A stretch of DNA of 17,550 nucleotides from positions 1 to 17,550 of the forward strand of contig JAFSXO010000189.1 of assembly GCA_017444045.1 (NCBI GenBank), read 5' to 3'. Each line of letters starts with the position of its first letter. Within the stretch, counting starts at the first letter, position 1. The notes under the pieces were generated by a model. It searched no databases. It had not been told where the DNA came from and saw nothing but the letters and a program-made list of their open reading frames with translations. The DNA comes from a bacterium (GTDB lineage Bacteria > Vulcanimicrobiota > Xenobia > Xenobiales > Xenobiaceae). The position numbers were made by a program, and so were the translations under genes. Shown in pieces: positions 7,891 through 14,576 of this stretch.

Positions 7891-7942
7891 GGTTCCGCGC
7901 TGACACTGCTCCGCTACGTTCATATGTGCCTAGCGCGGAATC
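7891..7942. repeat. Inverted repeat in the gap between the two island gene blocks
   Basis: TTCCGCGCT (7893-7901) and AGCGCGGAA (7932-7940) are perfect inverted copies; the next pairs outward are G-T and G-C, giving 11 positions around a 30-base centre. The centre contains a weak promoter-like pair, CTGACA (7900-7905) and TATGTG (7923-7928), 17 bases apart. A smaller hairpin, AGCGTT/AACGCT (7859-7864 / 7878-7883), precedes it just after the stop codon of the 267-residue gene, without a T-run. The 185-base gap holds no gene. It may hold a second regulated promoter or an attenuator for the hsp70-like block; the sequence does not decide between them. Confidence 0.45.
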
Positions 7943-8028
7943 AGTGACGCGCTACAAGGTGCTTTAACATTTAGACGAAGCGCCGACAAAGCTTAACTAA
8001 GTGGCAACGGCCTAGAGGAGTACAAAGG

Positions 8029-8547
8029 ATGACAATTTTTCATTGCCTGTTCTGGATTAAAGATAATAACATTTCAGCGCTTCTCTATGACTCAGGAAGG
8101 CTTGAGCAGCTGAAAATCGGCGGAGAAAGGGCTGTACCGCTTACGGATTCATACTGGAAGGAATGGAAGGAATATTCCGGGATGTGCCGTGATGACCGTA
8201 CGGATTTCTGCTTAATTTATGACAAAAAGACCCAGCCAGCCGAAGAGTTTTTGTCTTCGCAGTGCGACAGTCAGGACTGCATCTGGTGCAGAAGAAGAAT
8301 CAAAGAAGCGGTTGAGCTGCTAGAGATACAAGAGCCTACCGAGATACGAAGCGAGAGCGGAGTAGTTCTGGCCAAAGCGGGCAGATTTATGAACGCAGCT
8401 AAAAATGATATCGCGACGATGACAGCATGGTACGCGCAAGCCGAAAGGGACGCGGAAGCACTGACAATAACGCCAAAAAGCACCACACCGCTTATAGAAT
8501 ACTTTACGGACAAACTGAAAGCGTGCAAAAAGGGATACGAAAGATGA
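8029..8547 (+). CDS. Small Cys-containing protein of unknown function, coupled to the Hsp70-like gene
   Basis: A 172-residue protein with no family I recognise. Residues 1-66 look like a beta-rich fold (MTIFHCLFWIKDN..., then a WKEWKEY segment and DFCLIYDKK). A cluster C-x4-C-x2-C (Cys79, Cys84, Cys87 in CDSQDCIWC) could bind a metal with Cys53 or Cys61, or could be a redox site. The C-terminal half is a helical Ala/Glu-rich region. The start is well supported: AGAGGAG (8014-8020) eight bases before the ATG. The stop overlaps the candidate ATG of the Hsp70-like gene (ATGA, 8544-8547), so the two are translationally linked and probably work together, for example as an adaptor or client-recognition subunit. 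The last 18 codons lie in a tandem duplication whose second copy is inside the next gene. Confidence 0.75.
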   Translation: MTIFHCLFWIKDNNISALLYDSGRLEQLKIGGERAVPLTDSYWKEWKEYSGMCRDDRTDFCLIYDKKTQPAEEFLSSQCDSQDCIWCRRRIKEAVELLEIQEPTEIRSESGVVLAKAGRFMNAAKNDIATMTAWYAQAERDAEALTITPKSTTPLIEYFTDKLKACKKGYER

Positions 8548-8808
8548 AAAGGGAGGACGCGACAAAGAAGTCTCACAGCATTGTATTGACAACAATTAGT
8601 AGCACAGTAAATCAGCTCATCTCTGAAGCAAAAGAATTACTCGACAGAATACTTCACAAACAAACTAACATTAAACAAACAAATAATGTGCAACAAGGGG
8701 TACGAAAGATAAAAATGGAGTGTGCAACGAAGGAGATTCACAGTATTGCTCTGTCAAAAAACAGTCAGGAAGTAAAGAAGCTCATCGCTGAGAGAAAAAA
8801 GATGCTCG
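8494..8808 (+). repeat. Imperfect tandem duplication across the junction of the last two island genes
   Basis: Unit 1 is 8494-8643 (150 bases); unit 2 is 8644-8808 (165 bases, with a 15-base A/C-rich expansion at about 8674-8688). Hand comparison gives 21/30, 18/20 and 67/100 identical positions in three ungapped blocks, about 71% overall. Each unit holds the 3' end of the 172-residue gene and the first ~33 codons of the Hsp70-like gene. In the frame of the small gene, unit 1 ends EYFTDKL...KKGYER-stop and unit 2 EYFTNKL...NKGYER-stop. In the Hsp70 frame the units read ATKKSHSIVL and ATKEIHSIAL. Both lengths are multiples of three, so the Hsp70 frame stays open. Confidence 0.8.
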
Positions 8809-11711
8809 AGCAAAAAAAACACGAAGAGCGTTACAAAGAACTCAGAAAAGCAGTGGCTATTGCTTACAATGCACAGCAGGACTACTATTTTAACAAAGCT
8901 TGGATTCGTTTTTCCGTAAAGCTGGGAGCAAGCTCTTACTCACGAACTATTTTTTATTGGCACCGAGAAACAGAGCTCGTTGTACCAGTTTTAGACAACT
9001 ATTCTTTAGACAATACTGAATATAACAACAGGCTTCATTGCTTATATTCTTTGCCTATCCTAATACCCACTTTAGGAGACATTAAAAAGCTATTTGGTAG
9101 AGGCAGCAATTGTCCGGGTGATATTTGGAAGGGTTTATATAAATCCAATACCCCCACTTGGAAGCTTGATCGCTGGATAGACTATGCCCAGGGTACTTAT
9201 AACCTGGAAACAGGAGAGTTTAAAACAAATAAAGCCTATAAGGCAATTCGTTTATTTGTTTGCAAACTCAATAAACATAATTTTAAAGAAAAAGTTTGTT
9301 CGGGAGAGTACCTAATACTAGATGATGATCTCCTACTTAAAGCTATGAATGTGCTGAACCAGCGCCGTATTCAATACATACCCGAACGCGACATTGATCT
9401 CTTAGCAACAATCTTTAATATTCACATAAACACAACTGACAATGGAGAGCAAGAACAAGACTTAAACGACATTGAAGTTCCAGAAGAAAACAGCGAAACT
9501 TATATTAAACGGCTGCTTGAATGCGATTACCGCAGAGTAGAGCTCAGACCGTATGACAGACAATGCCTATACGATGTGAATCGCGGCCACTGGGAGCTTT
9601 GGGACTTGCCCGAGCAGGCCGGCGAAAGCGCTCGTATAAATCTGCCAAAACCGCTTATTGCGAGAAATCCTATCAGCGATATTCAATATAATGGTCTGAT
9701 AGGTATTGACTTTGGCACAAAGAGTACCGTAGTTTCTGTACAGAATGGTCAGGAGCATATTACCCTACTGCGCGTGGGTACCGGAAGTCTGAATGAGGCT
9801 CCCAAAGCGAGTCATTACGAAAACCCGACCATCATGGAGTTTATCCATCTAGATAAGTTTTTAAAAGACTATGGGAAAAAGAAAGGCAGACCAGAAACAT
9901 CAATTACTGATCTGGCTATTTCTCATAAGGCAGATAATGAGCTTAAGGGCCGTAGAAACAACGAGTATTTTGATTCGTTCTTCACTGAAATCAAGCAGTG
10001 GTGTGGCAATGGAAGCAGAATCATTAGAATTATCGATGAGAAGAACAATAGAAAAGAGCTACTACCGTTTGTCAGTCTGTCCGGAGAAGATTTCAATCCG
10101 CTAGAGGTTTATGCCTATTACCTCGGTCTCTATATCAACAATATGTATGAAAAAATATACCTGGACTATGTGCTCTCGTTTCCGGTAACCTACGATCTGG
10201 ATGTCAAGAACAAAATACGGGAAAGCTTTGAGGCGGGTCTCTGGAAATCTCTGCCTGAGACGGTTCAGAACGATGAAGAAACAGCACAAAGATTCCGGGT
10301 CCGTATAGGAGTCAGCGAGCCAGCAGCTTATGCGATCACGGCTCTGCAGGGATATGGTTTTACCCCACAAGACAAAGACGAGAAATATTTCTACGCAATT
10401 TTCGATTTTGGCGGCGGTACCAGTGATTTCGACTTCGGGATCTGGCGAGGCGCCGATTACAAAAAACGCGAAGAAGAGGATAAAGATTATGTAATTGAGC
10501 ACATCAGCAACGACGGAGACAGGTACCTCGGCGGCGAGAATCTGCTGGAGCTGTTAGCGTTTAGTATTTTTAAAGCAAACAGCGACTTCATGAGAACAGG
10601 TAAATCAGGAGGTAAAGAAAGTGTCGGGTTCTCATTTACACTTCCTGACGGCGTGATAAGACCAGATGGCTCTGAAGCCATTATCAACGATTCACCTTCA
10701 GCAAAGAGAAACACCAAACAGCTCATGGAAGTTTTGCGCCCATTCTGGGAGGGTATCATAGGTATCGATAATGAAAAGAATAAAGCCACTAAAGCAGAAA
10801 CGATTAGCTATCACGGATATGTATTCCGCAAAGATGAAGCTTACAAATTCCCTATCGATGACGAAATGATAAAAGTCGACCTATTTGACAACAATGGTGA
10901 ACGTCAGCAGGCACAGACGCTCTATATTCAGAAACAGAATGAGCTTCTCGTCGACCTAATCGGCATCCTCGAAAAACGCATAGAGAAAGGTGTAGAACAG
11001 TTCTTTGCTGCCTTAATGCATGCTTTTGGATACGATATTGTCCAAAACAGCATGGCTGGCAAGATTCACATATTCCTCGCCGGTAATTCCAGCAAATCGC
11101 CCATATTGAAGAAGCTGTTCGAACAGCATATCGGGCGAATAAATGAAGAGATTAATCAAAAGCATAATCTCAATGCAAATACCAATCATTTTGAATTATT
11201 TCCGCCTCTTGGTACTGCTGAAGCAAAGATAATACAAAAAGAAAGAGGTATCGAGCCCGACACAAGCATTACCGCACCCACGGGCAAAACTGGCGTCGCC
11301 TACGGTCTGATTTATGGACGCGAGGGCGGTCCTATCAAAGTGATTTCAAAGGCTAACGCAGGTGACCAAGCGAAATTCAAGTTCAATATCGGCAAAATTA
11401 GGCGCAATGCGTTCAGCATGGTGCTGGACCGGCATGAAGCCGTTTACGGAAAGTGGGTGCGCTTTGGACCGGCCAACAGCGACAGATTTGACATATACTA
11501 CACCTCCTCTCCTAGTGCAGCAAAACAAATACCTGTTACAGACCCCAGTGTACACTTAATACGCTGCCACATTCCCGAGGCCGATAAAGATAAAGATATT
11601 TACATCCGCACCATTGAGGAAGCCCCAGAAGAAATAGAGTACTGCGTCTTTGCCCAAGGTGAAAAGCCGGACGAGACTGTAAAAGCGACCCGCATGCATC
11701 TGACCGAATAA
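8544..11711 (+). CDS. Hsp70-like ATPase with a large N-terminal extension
   Basis: A 1055-residue protein from ATG 8544 (AGGGA at 8531-8535, eight bases upstream). The Hsp70/actin-fold motifs are all present: phosphate 1 GIDFGTKST (387-395), phosphate 2 FDFGGGTSDF (620-629), adenosine motif IFLAGNSSKSP (843-853) and a closing GKTGVAYGL segment (914-922). The spacing between phosphate motifs (233 residues) exceeds DnaK's (about 190), so lobe I has insertions. About 385 residues precede the ATPase domain, whereas DnaK begins with it. The ~125 residues after it are beta-rich and unlike a DnaK substrate-binding domain. Likely role: a specialised chaperone or sensor ATPase serviced by the GrpE-like protein. 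ATG 8715-8717, in the second unit of the duplication, would give 998 residues and may be the original start. The first ~320 codons are strikingly AT-rich compared with the rest. Confidence 0.85.
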   Translation: MKREDATKKSHSIVLTTISSTVNQLISEAKELLDRILHKQTNIKQTNNVQQGVRKIKMECATKEIHSIALSKNSQEVKKLIAERKKMLEQKKHEERYKELRKAVAIAYNAQQDYYFNKAWIRFSVKLGASSYSRTIFYWHRETELVVPVLDNYSLDNTEYNNRLHCLYSLPILIPTLGDIKKLFGRGSNCPGDIWKGLYKSNTPTWKLDRWIDYAQGTYNLETGEFKTNKAYKAIRLFVCKLNKHNFKEKVCSGEYLILDDDLLLKAMNVLNQRRIQYIPERDIDLLATIFNIHINTTDNGEQEQDLNDIEVPEENSETYIKRLLECDYRRVELRPYDRQCLYDVNRGHWELWDLPEQAGESARINLPKPLIARNPISDIQYNGLIGIDFGTKSTVVSVQNGQEHITLLRVGTGSLNEAPKASHYENPTIMEFIHLDKFLKDYGKKKGRPETSITDLAISHKADNELKGRRNNEYFDSFFTEIKQWCGNGSRIIRIIDEKNNRKELLPFVSLSGEDFNPLEVYAYYLGLYINNMYEKIYLDYVLSFPVTYDLDVKNKIRESFEAGLWKSLPETVQNDEETAQRFRVRIGVSEPAAYAITALQGYGFTPQDKDEKYFYAIFDFGGGTSDFDFGIWRGADYKKREEEDKDYVIEHISNDGDRYLGGENLLELLAFSIFKANSDFMRTGKSGGKESVGFSFTLPDGVIRPDGSEAIINDSPSAKRNTKQLMEVLRPFWEGIIGIDNEKNKATKAETISYHGYVFRKDEAYKFPIDDEMIKVDLFDNNGERQQAQTLYIQKQNELLVDLIGILEKRIEKGVEQFFAALMHAFGYDIVQNSMAGKIHIFLAGNSSKSPILKKLFEQHIGRINEEINQKHNLNANTNHFELFPPLGTAEAKIIQKERGIEPDTSITAPTGKTGVAYGLIYGREGGPIKVISKANAGDQAKFKFNIGKIRRNAFSMVLDRHEAVYGKWVRFGPANSDRFDIYYTSSPSAAKQIPVTDPSVHLIRCHIPEADKDKDIYIRTIEEAPEEIEYCVFAQGEKPDETVKATRMHLTE
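8715..8717 (+). promoter_or_regulatory. Alternative start codon of the Hsp70-like gene
   Basis: This ATG lies in frame 57 codons after ATG 8544. In the second unit of the duplication the position equivalent to ATG 8544 is ATA (8709-8711), and the relic stop TAA of the small-gene tail (8710-8712) is followed two bases later by this ATG. AAGGGG (8695-8700) is 14 bases upstream, rather far. Either start could be used. Confidence 0.35.
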
Positions 11712-11808
11712 GAAAGCAATTATTTCAGCTAGCGGCAGGGATATAGAATAGCTTTCTGTGCCCAGAAGTGAAATATATCTCGTTTGGTTAGGACATTTAG
11801 GCAGTTCG

Positions 11809-12429
11809 CTATGGTCTAACGTGCTCGGCTAAGGCATCGATGTATCTTTGGCGTTCTGCCTCTGGTATGCGTAAGGCGTTCATGGCTTCGGCGATCCCCC
11901 ATCCCATGCTTTCCATCAGATTGCGGATCGAATCAATAATACATCCGTGGTGGCCTTGCTGGATCCCCTGCTGGATCCCCTGCTGAAGACCTTGCTGAAT
12001 ACCCTGCTGTATACCTTGCTGTATGCCTTTTCTTATGCCTCGCGCTTCGACTCCCCGGCTCAGATTGCACATAGTCAGCACCTCCTCATCAGTATTATTA
12101 TCTACCCTAATCGCAAAATCGTCCAGCAGTATGCGTTTTTTCTCCTCTGCTGGCGCCGACGAAGCCAGCAGTGTTCCCAGCAGCTTCAAAATGCCCTGGT
12201 ATTTTTTGTCGTGCTCATCGCCCAGACAGATTATCTTCAGGGTTATTAAATCATAATTTTCCGTTTTTTCACAGTTCCGTCCGACTTCGCAGTGTTCCGT
12301 TATTCGGTAGGCGGTTAGAACGTTAGCATTGCTGATCAACAATCTAAGAGCAGCATAACTGTCTGCTCGCCCCCGATCTTCTTTGCGTCCGTATGCGAAT
12401 AGTTGGCGACAGGAAATAAGCGACCGCAA
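11809..12429 (-). pseudogene. Remnant of an Rpn-family recombination-promoting nuclease / PD-(D/E)XK putative transposase
   Basis: A 206-codon frame opening at a TTG (12427-12429), with a stop codon just upstream and no good ribosome binding site. The second half matches the C-terminal part of Rpn/YhgA-like proteins: a DLITLKIICLG strand, a helical LLASSAPAEEKKRIL section, MCNLSRGVEARGIRKG, a run of GIQQ/GLQQ repeats, then IIDSIRNLMESMGWGIAEAMNAL and a helical end. Full-length members are roughly 300 residues and carry the PD-(D/E)XK nuclease core in the first half. That core is absent and the first ~40 residues do not look like the family, so the 5' end has been deleted or replaced. Family members mobilise by recombination and collect in accessory DNA; this one marks the right edge of the island. 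A short functional product cannot be excluded. Confidence 0.7.
11954..12037. repeat. 12-bp tandem repeats inside the Rpn remnant
   Basis: Six consecutive 12-base units of the type CCYTGCTGNANN (11954-12025) and a seventh degenerate unit (12026-12037) encode, on the minus strand, GIQQ tetrapeptides with one GLQQ and a final GIRK. Such Gly-Ile-Gln-Gln runs, of variable copy number, are characteristic of this nuclease family near the C-terminus and can change length by replication slippage without breaking the frame. Confidence 0.85.
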
Positions 12430-12448
12430 TAGAAGACTTTATTTGCCC

Positions 12449-12468
12449 TATTAGGATCATCCCTAATA
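12449..12468. promoter_or_regulatory. Short perfect dyad upstream of the phosphoesterase gene
   Basis: TATTAGG (12449-12455) and CCTAATA (12462-12468) form a seven-base inverted repeat with a six-base centre, 34 bases before ATG 12502 and just outside the Rpn remnant. TTGCCC (12443-12448) could be a poor -35 element, but no good -10 follows. It may be an operator or simply a small hairpin. Confidence 0.35.
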
Positions 12469-12501
12469 AGACTAAATAACACGCGTGGCGGATTAAACAG
12501 C

Positions 12502-13596
12502 ATGGTAACGAACGAGAATGAGTTCGAGAACGGAGCTAATAGCGACGCTCAGATTCAGACGTCCAGCTCCAATTCGAGAATTTTACTTGCCATAGGCGAC
12601 CTGCATGGCGATTATTATCGCTTTATACGGCATTTGCGCGATTTGGAGATACTGCTCCCCGGTACCATGGCCTGGAACCCCGAACGCGACAATATAGACC
12701 TGGTCTTAATCGGCGATTACACAGACTGGCGCGGAGAAGCCATCGAAAGCGGCATCGACGAGACAACCGAAGACGGAGCTTTGGGCAGCTTCCGCATCAT
12801 CGAGCTAATACTGCATCTAACCAACGAGCTGGAAAAGCTGCGCCGCATTAATCCCCACTTCGACAGCCATTTTTATCCGCTCATCGGCAACCACGATGAC
12901 ATGATGCTGCATTCGGCTAACGTCTTCAGCTTTGTCAGCTGCGAAGAGCTGATAGAGCTATTGGGCAAGGCGCGCAATTTCGCCACCTGGAAACGCCACC
13001 TTTCCGATGCAGGCCTCAACGGCGAGCAGATAGAGCACATGTACAGCTTCCTAAACTGGTACGTCCAGGGCGGCGAGATCACCATCCGCGGCTTTGGCGG
13101 CATGGAAGCCTGGCGCGAAGCCATGAACGGCGAGATTGGCGATTTCATGCGCAACCGCCTCTATTTAGCGGTCATCGTCAACAAGCGCCTTTTCGCCCAC
13201 AGCCTTCCCGACCTGCCCCGTTTTTGGCGGCCGCTCGAAGAGCTCGTCAACCTTCCGGAAAAAGAGTACCTAGAAGCCCGCGAAGCCTTCACCTGGGGAC
13301 GCAAGGTATGGGGCTACGACTACAGCTCTGGAACGCGCACTAACATGTTCTCCGCCGAAGAACTCAACCGCATGCTCAATAGCATCGGCGCCACCAGCGC
13401 GGTCATCGGCCATACGCCCATGTCTCACAGCATAGAGCACGTCGTGGCCTACGATGGGCAGGTTATCAATATTGACGTGCACGGCGCTCCGGGCGGCAAA
13501 GCCTTTATGGAACGGTACGAGGGAACATCCCAGGAAAACCGTGCTCCTCTGCGCCCTTCACCTATGGGGGTCAGTAAATTTGAATGTCTGGCATAG
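12502..13596 (+). CDS. Calcineurin-like metallophosphoesterase (PPP/ApaH-like)
   Basis: A 364-residue protein with the full metal-binding signature of the metallophosphoesterase superfamily, in order: GDLHGD (32-37; Asp33, His35), GDYTDWRG (71-78; Asp72), GNHDD (129-133; Asn130, His131), GHTP (303-306; His304) and DVHG (325-328; His327). This is the PPP/ApaH layout of a two-metal phosphatase or nucleotide-polyphosphate hydrolase. In the second motif the usual GDxxDRG has an extra Trp (D-W-R-G). The first ~25 residues are polar and probably unstructured. There is no signal peptide, so it is cytoplasmic. A weak GGCGGA (12487-12492) precedes the ATG. The gene overlaps the MoxR-type ATPase gene by 13 bases, which points to joint action, for example protein dephosphorylation in a MoxR-driven remodelling pathway. 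The substrate is unknown. Confidence 0.85.
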   Translation: MVTNENEFENGANSDAQIQTSSSNSRILLAIGDLHGDYYRFIRHLRDLEILLPGTMAWNPERDNIDLVLIGDYTDWRGEAIESGIDETTEDGALGSFRIIELILHLTNELEKLRRINPHFDSHFYPLIGNHDDMMLHSANVFSFVSCEELIELLGKARNFATWKRHLSDAGLNGEQIEHMYSFLNWYVQGGEITIRGFGGMEAWREAMNGEIGDFMRNRLYLAVIVNKRLFAHSLPDLPRFWRPLEELVNLPEKEYLEAREAFTWGRKVWGYDYSSGTRTNMFSAEELNRMLNSIGATSAVIGHTPMSHSIEHVVAYDGQVINIDVHGAPGGKAFMERYEGTSQENRAPLRPSPMGVSKFECLA

Positions 13597-14519
13597 ACAC
13601 TGCATTCCGCATCGCAAACAATCTGCGCTCTAACTTCGCCAAGGTTCTCCTGGGAAAGGATTTCACCGTTCCCCTGACCGCGATTTTAGGCGGCGGCCAT
13701 ATTCTGTGCACCGATGTCCCCGGCGTAGGGAAAACGGTATTCAGCAAGATTATTGCGCGCTCTTTCGGCTGCACCTATTCGCGCCTGCAATGCACAGCCG
13801 ACCTACTGCCCTCCGATATTATCGGGGTAAACATTTACGATCAGAAGCGGGGCGAATTCGAGTTTAAGCGCGGTCCGATATTCAGCCAGATACTTTTAGC
13901 CGACGAGATCAGCCGCGCCACCCCCAAGGCTCAGTCAGCTCTTTTGGAGTGCATGGAAGAGCATCAGGTCACCGTTAACGGGCAGACCTACCCGATGAAC
14001 GCTCCCTTTTTAGTAATAGCCACGCAGAATCCCATCGAGCACGAGGGGACATTTCCTCTGCCAGAAGCCCAGCTAGACCGCTTTATGATATCGCTGGACA
14101 TAGGCTATCCAGATCCTCAGTCCGAATGCAATATGCTCACCCAGCAGCGCCTAGAGCACCCTCTGGACAGCATAGCCCAGATAGCATCAGCCGAAGAGCT
14201 GGCCCAAGCCCAAGCCGAAGTGCGCAGCGTTACGGTCAGCAGCAGTATTACCGAATATATAGTCGCTCTTGTCAGCTTTACGCGCACATCAGCCCACCTG
14301 TCCTTAGGCGCCAGTCCCCGAGGCTCCCAGTCGCTGTATCGCGCGGCACAGGCGCTAGCCGCCATTCAGAACCGCAAATACGTCATTCCCGACGATGTGC
14401 AGATGCTGGCTGCAGCTGCCCTGCAGCACCGCGTAATTCCCAAACGCCGCTTCGACAGAGCGCTGGCCCGCCAGGCGATAGAAGAAGCTCTCAGCACCAT
14501 ACCGGTTCCCACAGCTTAA
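13584..14519 (+). CDS. MoxR-family AAA+ ATPase
   Basis: A 311-residue protein that fits MoxR ATPases in length and motifs: Walker A GVGKT (47-51) in CTDVPGVGKTVFSK, the family segment LQCTADLLPSDIIGVNIYD, Walker B LLADEISRA (Asp107, Glu108), sensor 1 VIATQNPIEHEGTFPLPEAQ (Asn149), and a C-terminal helical lid with ASPRGSQSLYRAAQA (sensor 2 region). MoxR proteins act as chaperone-like ATPases that load cofactors or activate partners, normally with a von Willebrand A-domain or DUF58 protein encoded next to them. No such partner is present here; the neighbours are the phosphoesterase upstream (13-base overlap) and a YchF-like GTPase downstream. GGGGGT about 12 bases upstream may serve as ribosome binding site. 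Base composition resembles the flanks rather than the AT-rich island. Confidence 0.9.
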   Translation: MSGIDTAFRIANNLRSNFAKVLLGKDFTVPLTAILGGGHILCTDVPGVGKTVFSKIIARSFGCTYSRLQCTADLLPSDIIGVNIYDQKRGEFEFKRGPIFSQILLADEISRATPKAQSALLECMEEHQVTVNGQTYPMNAPFLVIATQNPIEHEGTFPLPEAQLDRFMISLDIGYPDPQSECNMLTQQRLEHPLDSIAQIASAEELAQAQAEVRSVTVSSSITEYIVALVSFTRTSAHLSLGASPRGSQSLYRAAQALAAIQNRKYVIPDDVQMLAAAALQHRVIPKRRFDRALARQAIEEALSTIPVPTA

Positions 14520-14576
14520 CAGACTTAACTATTATCTGCATTTTTATTACTGTACTGAAAAGGACATTAATCGCAT

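Noticed and set aside
8427..8543. Upstream ATG at 8427 as start of the Hsp70-like protein (39 extra residues).
   Set aside because: This stretch lies within the 172-residue gene, whose frame is well supported, and there is no ribosome binding site before 8427; 8544 or 8715 fit better.
2837..11734. AGCTAGCG at 2837-2844 and again at 11727-11734, flanking the AT-rich island, considered as target-site or attachment repeats.
   Set aside because: Eight bases, partly palindromic; a chance match in this length of sequence is not unlikely, and there is no integrase, tRNA end or terminal inverted repeat to support it.
11711..11757. AGAAAGC / GCTTTCT inverted repeat right after the hsp70-like gene, considered as a terminator.
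   Set aside because: The loop is 33 bases and there is no T-run after the second arm; it is too weak to call a terminator.
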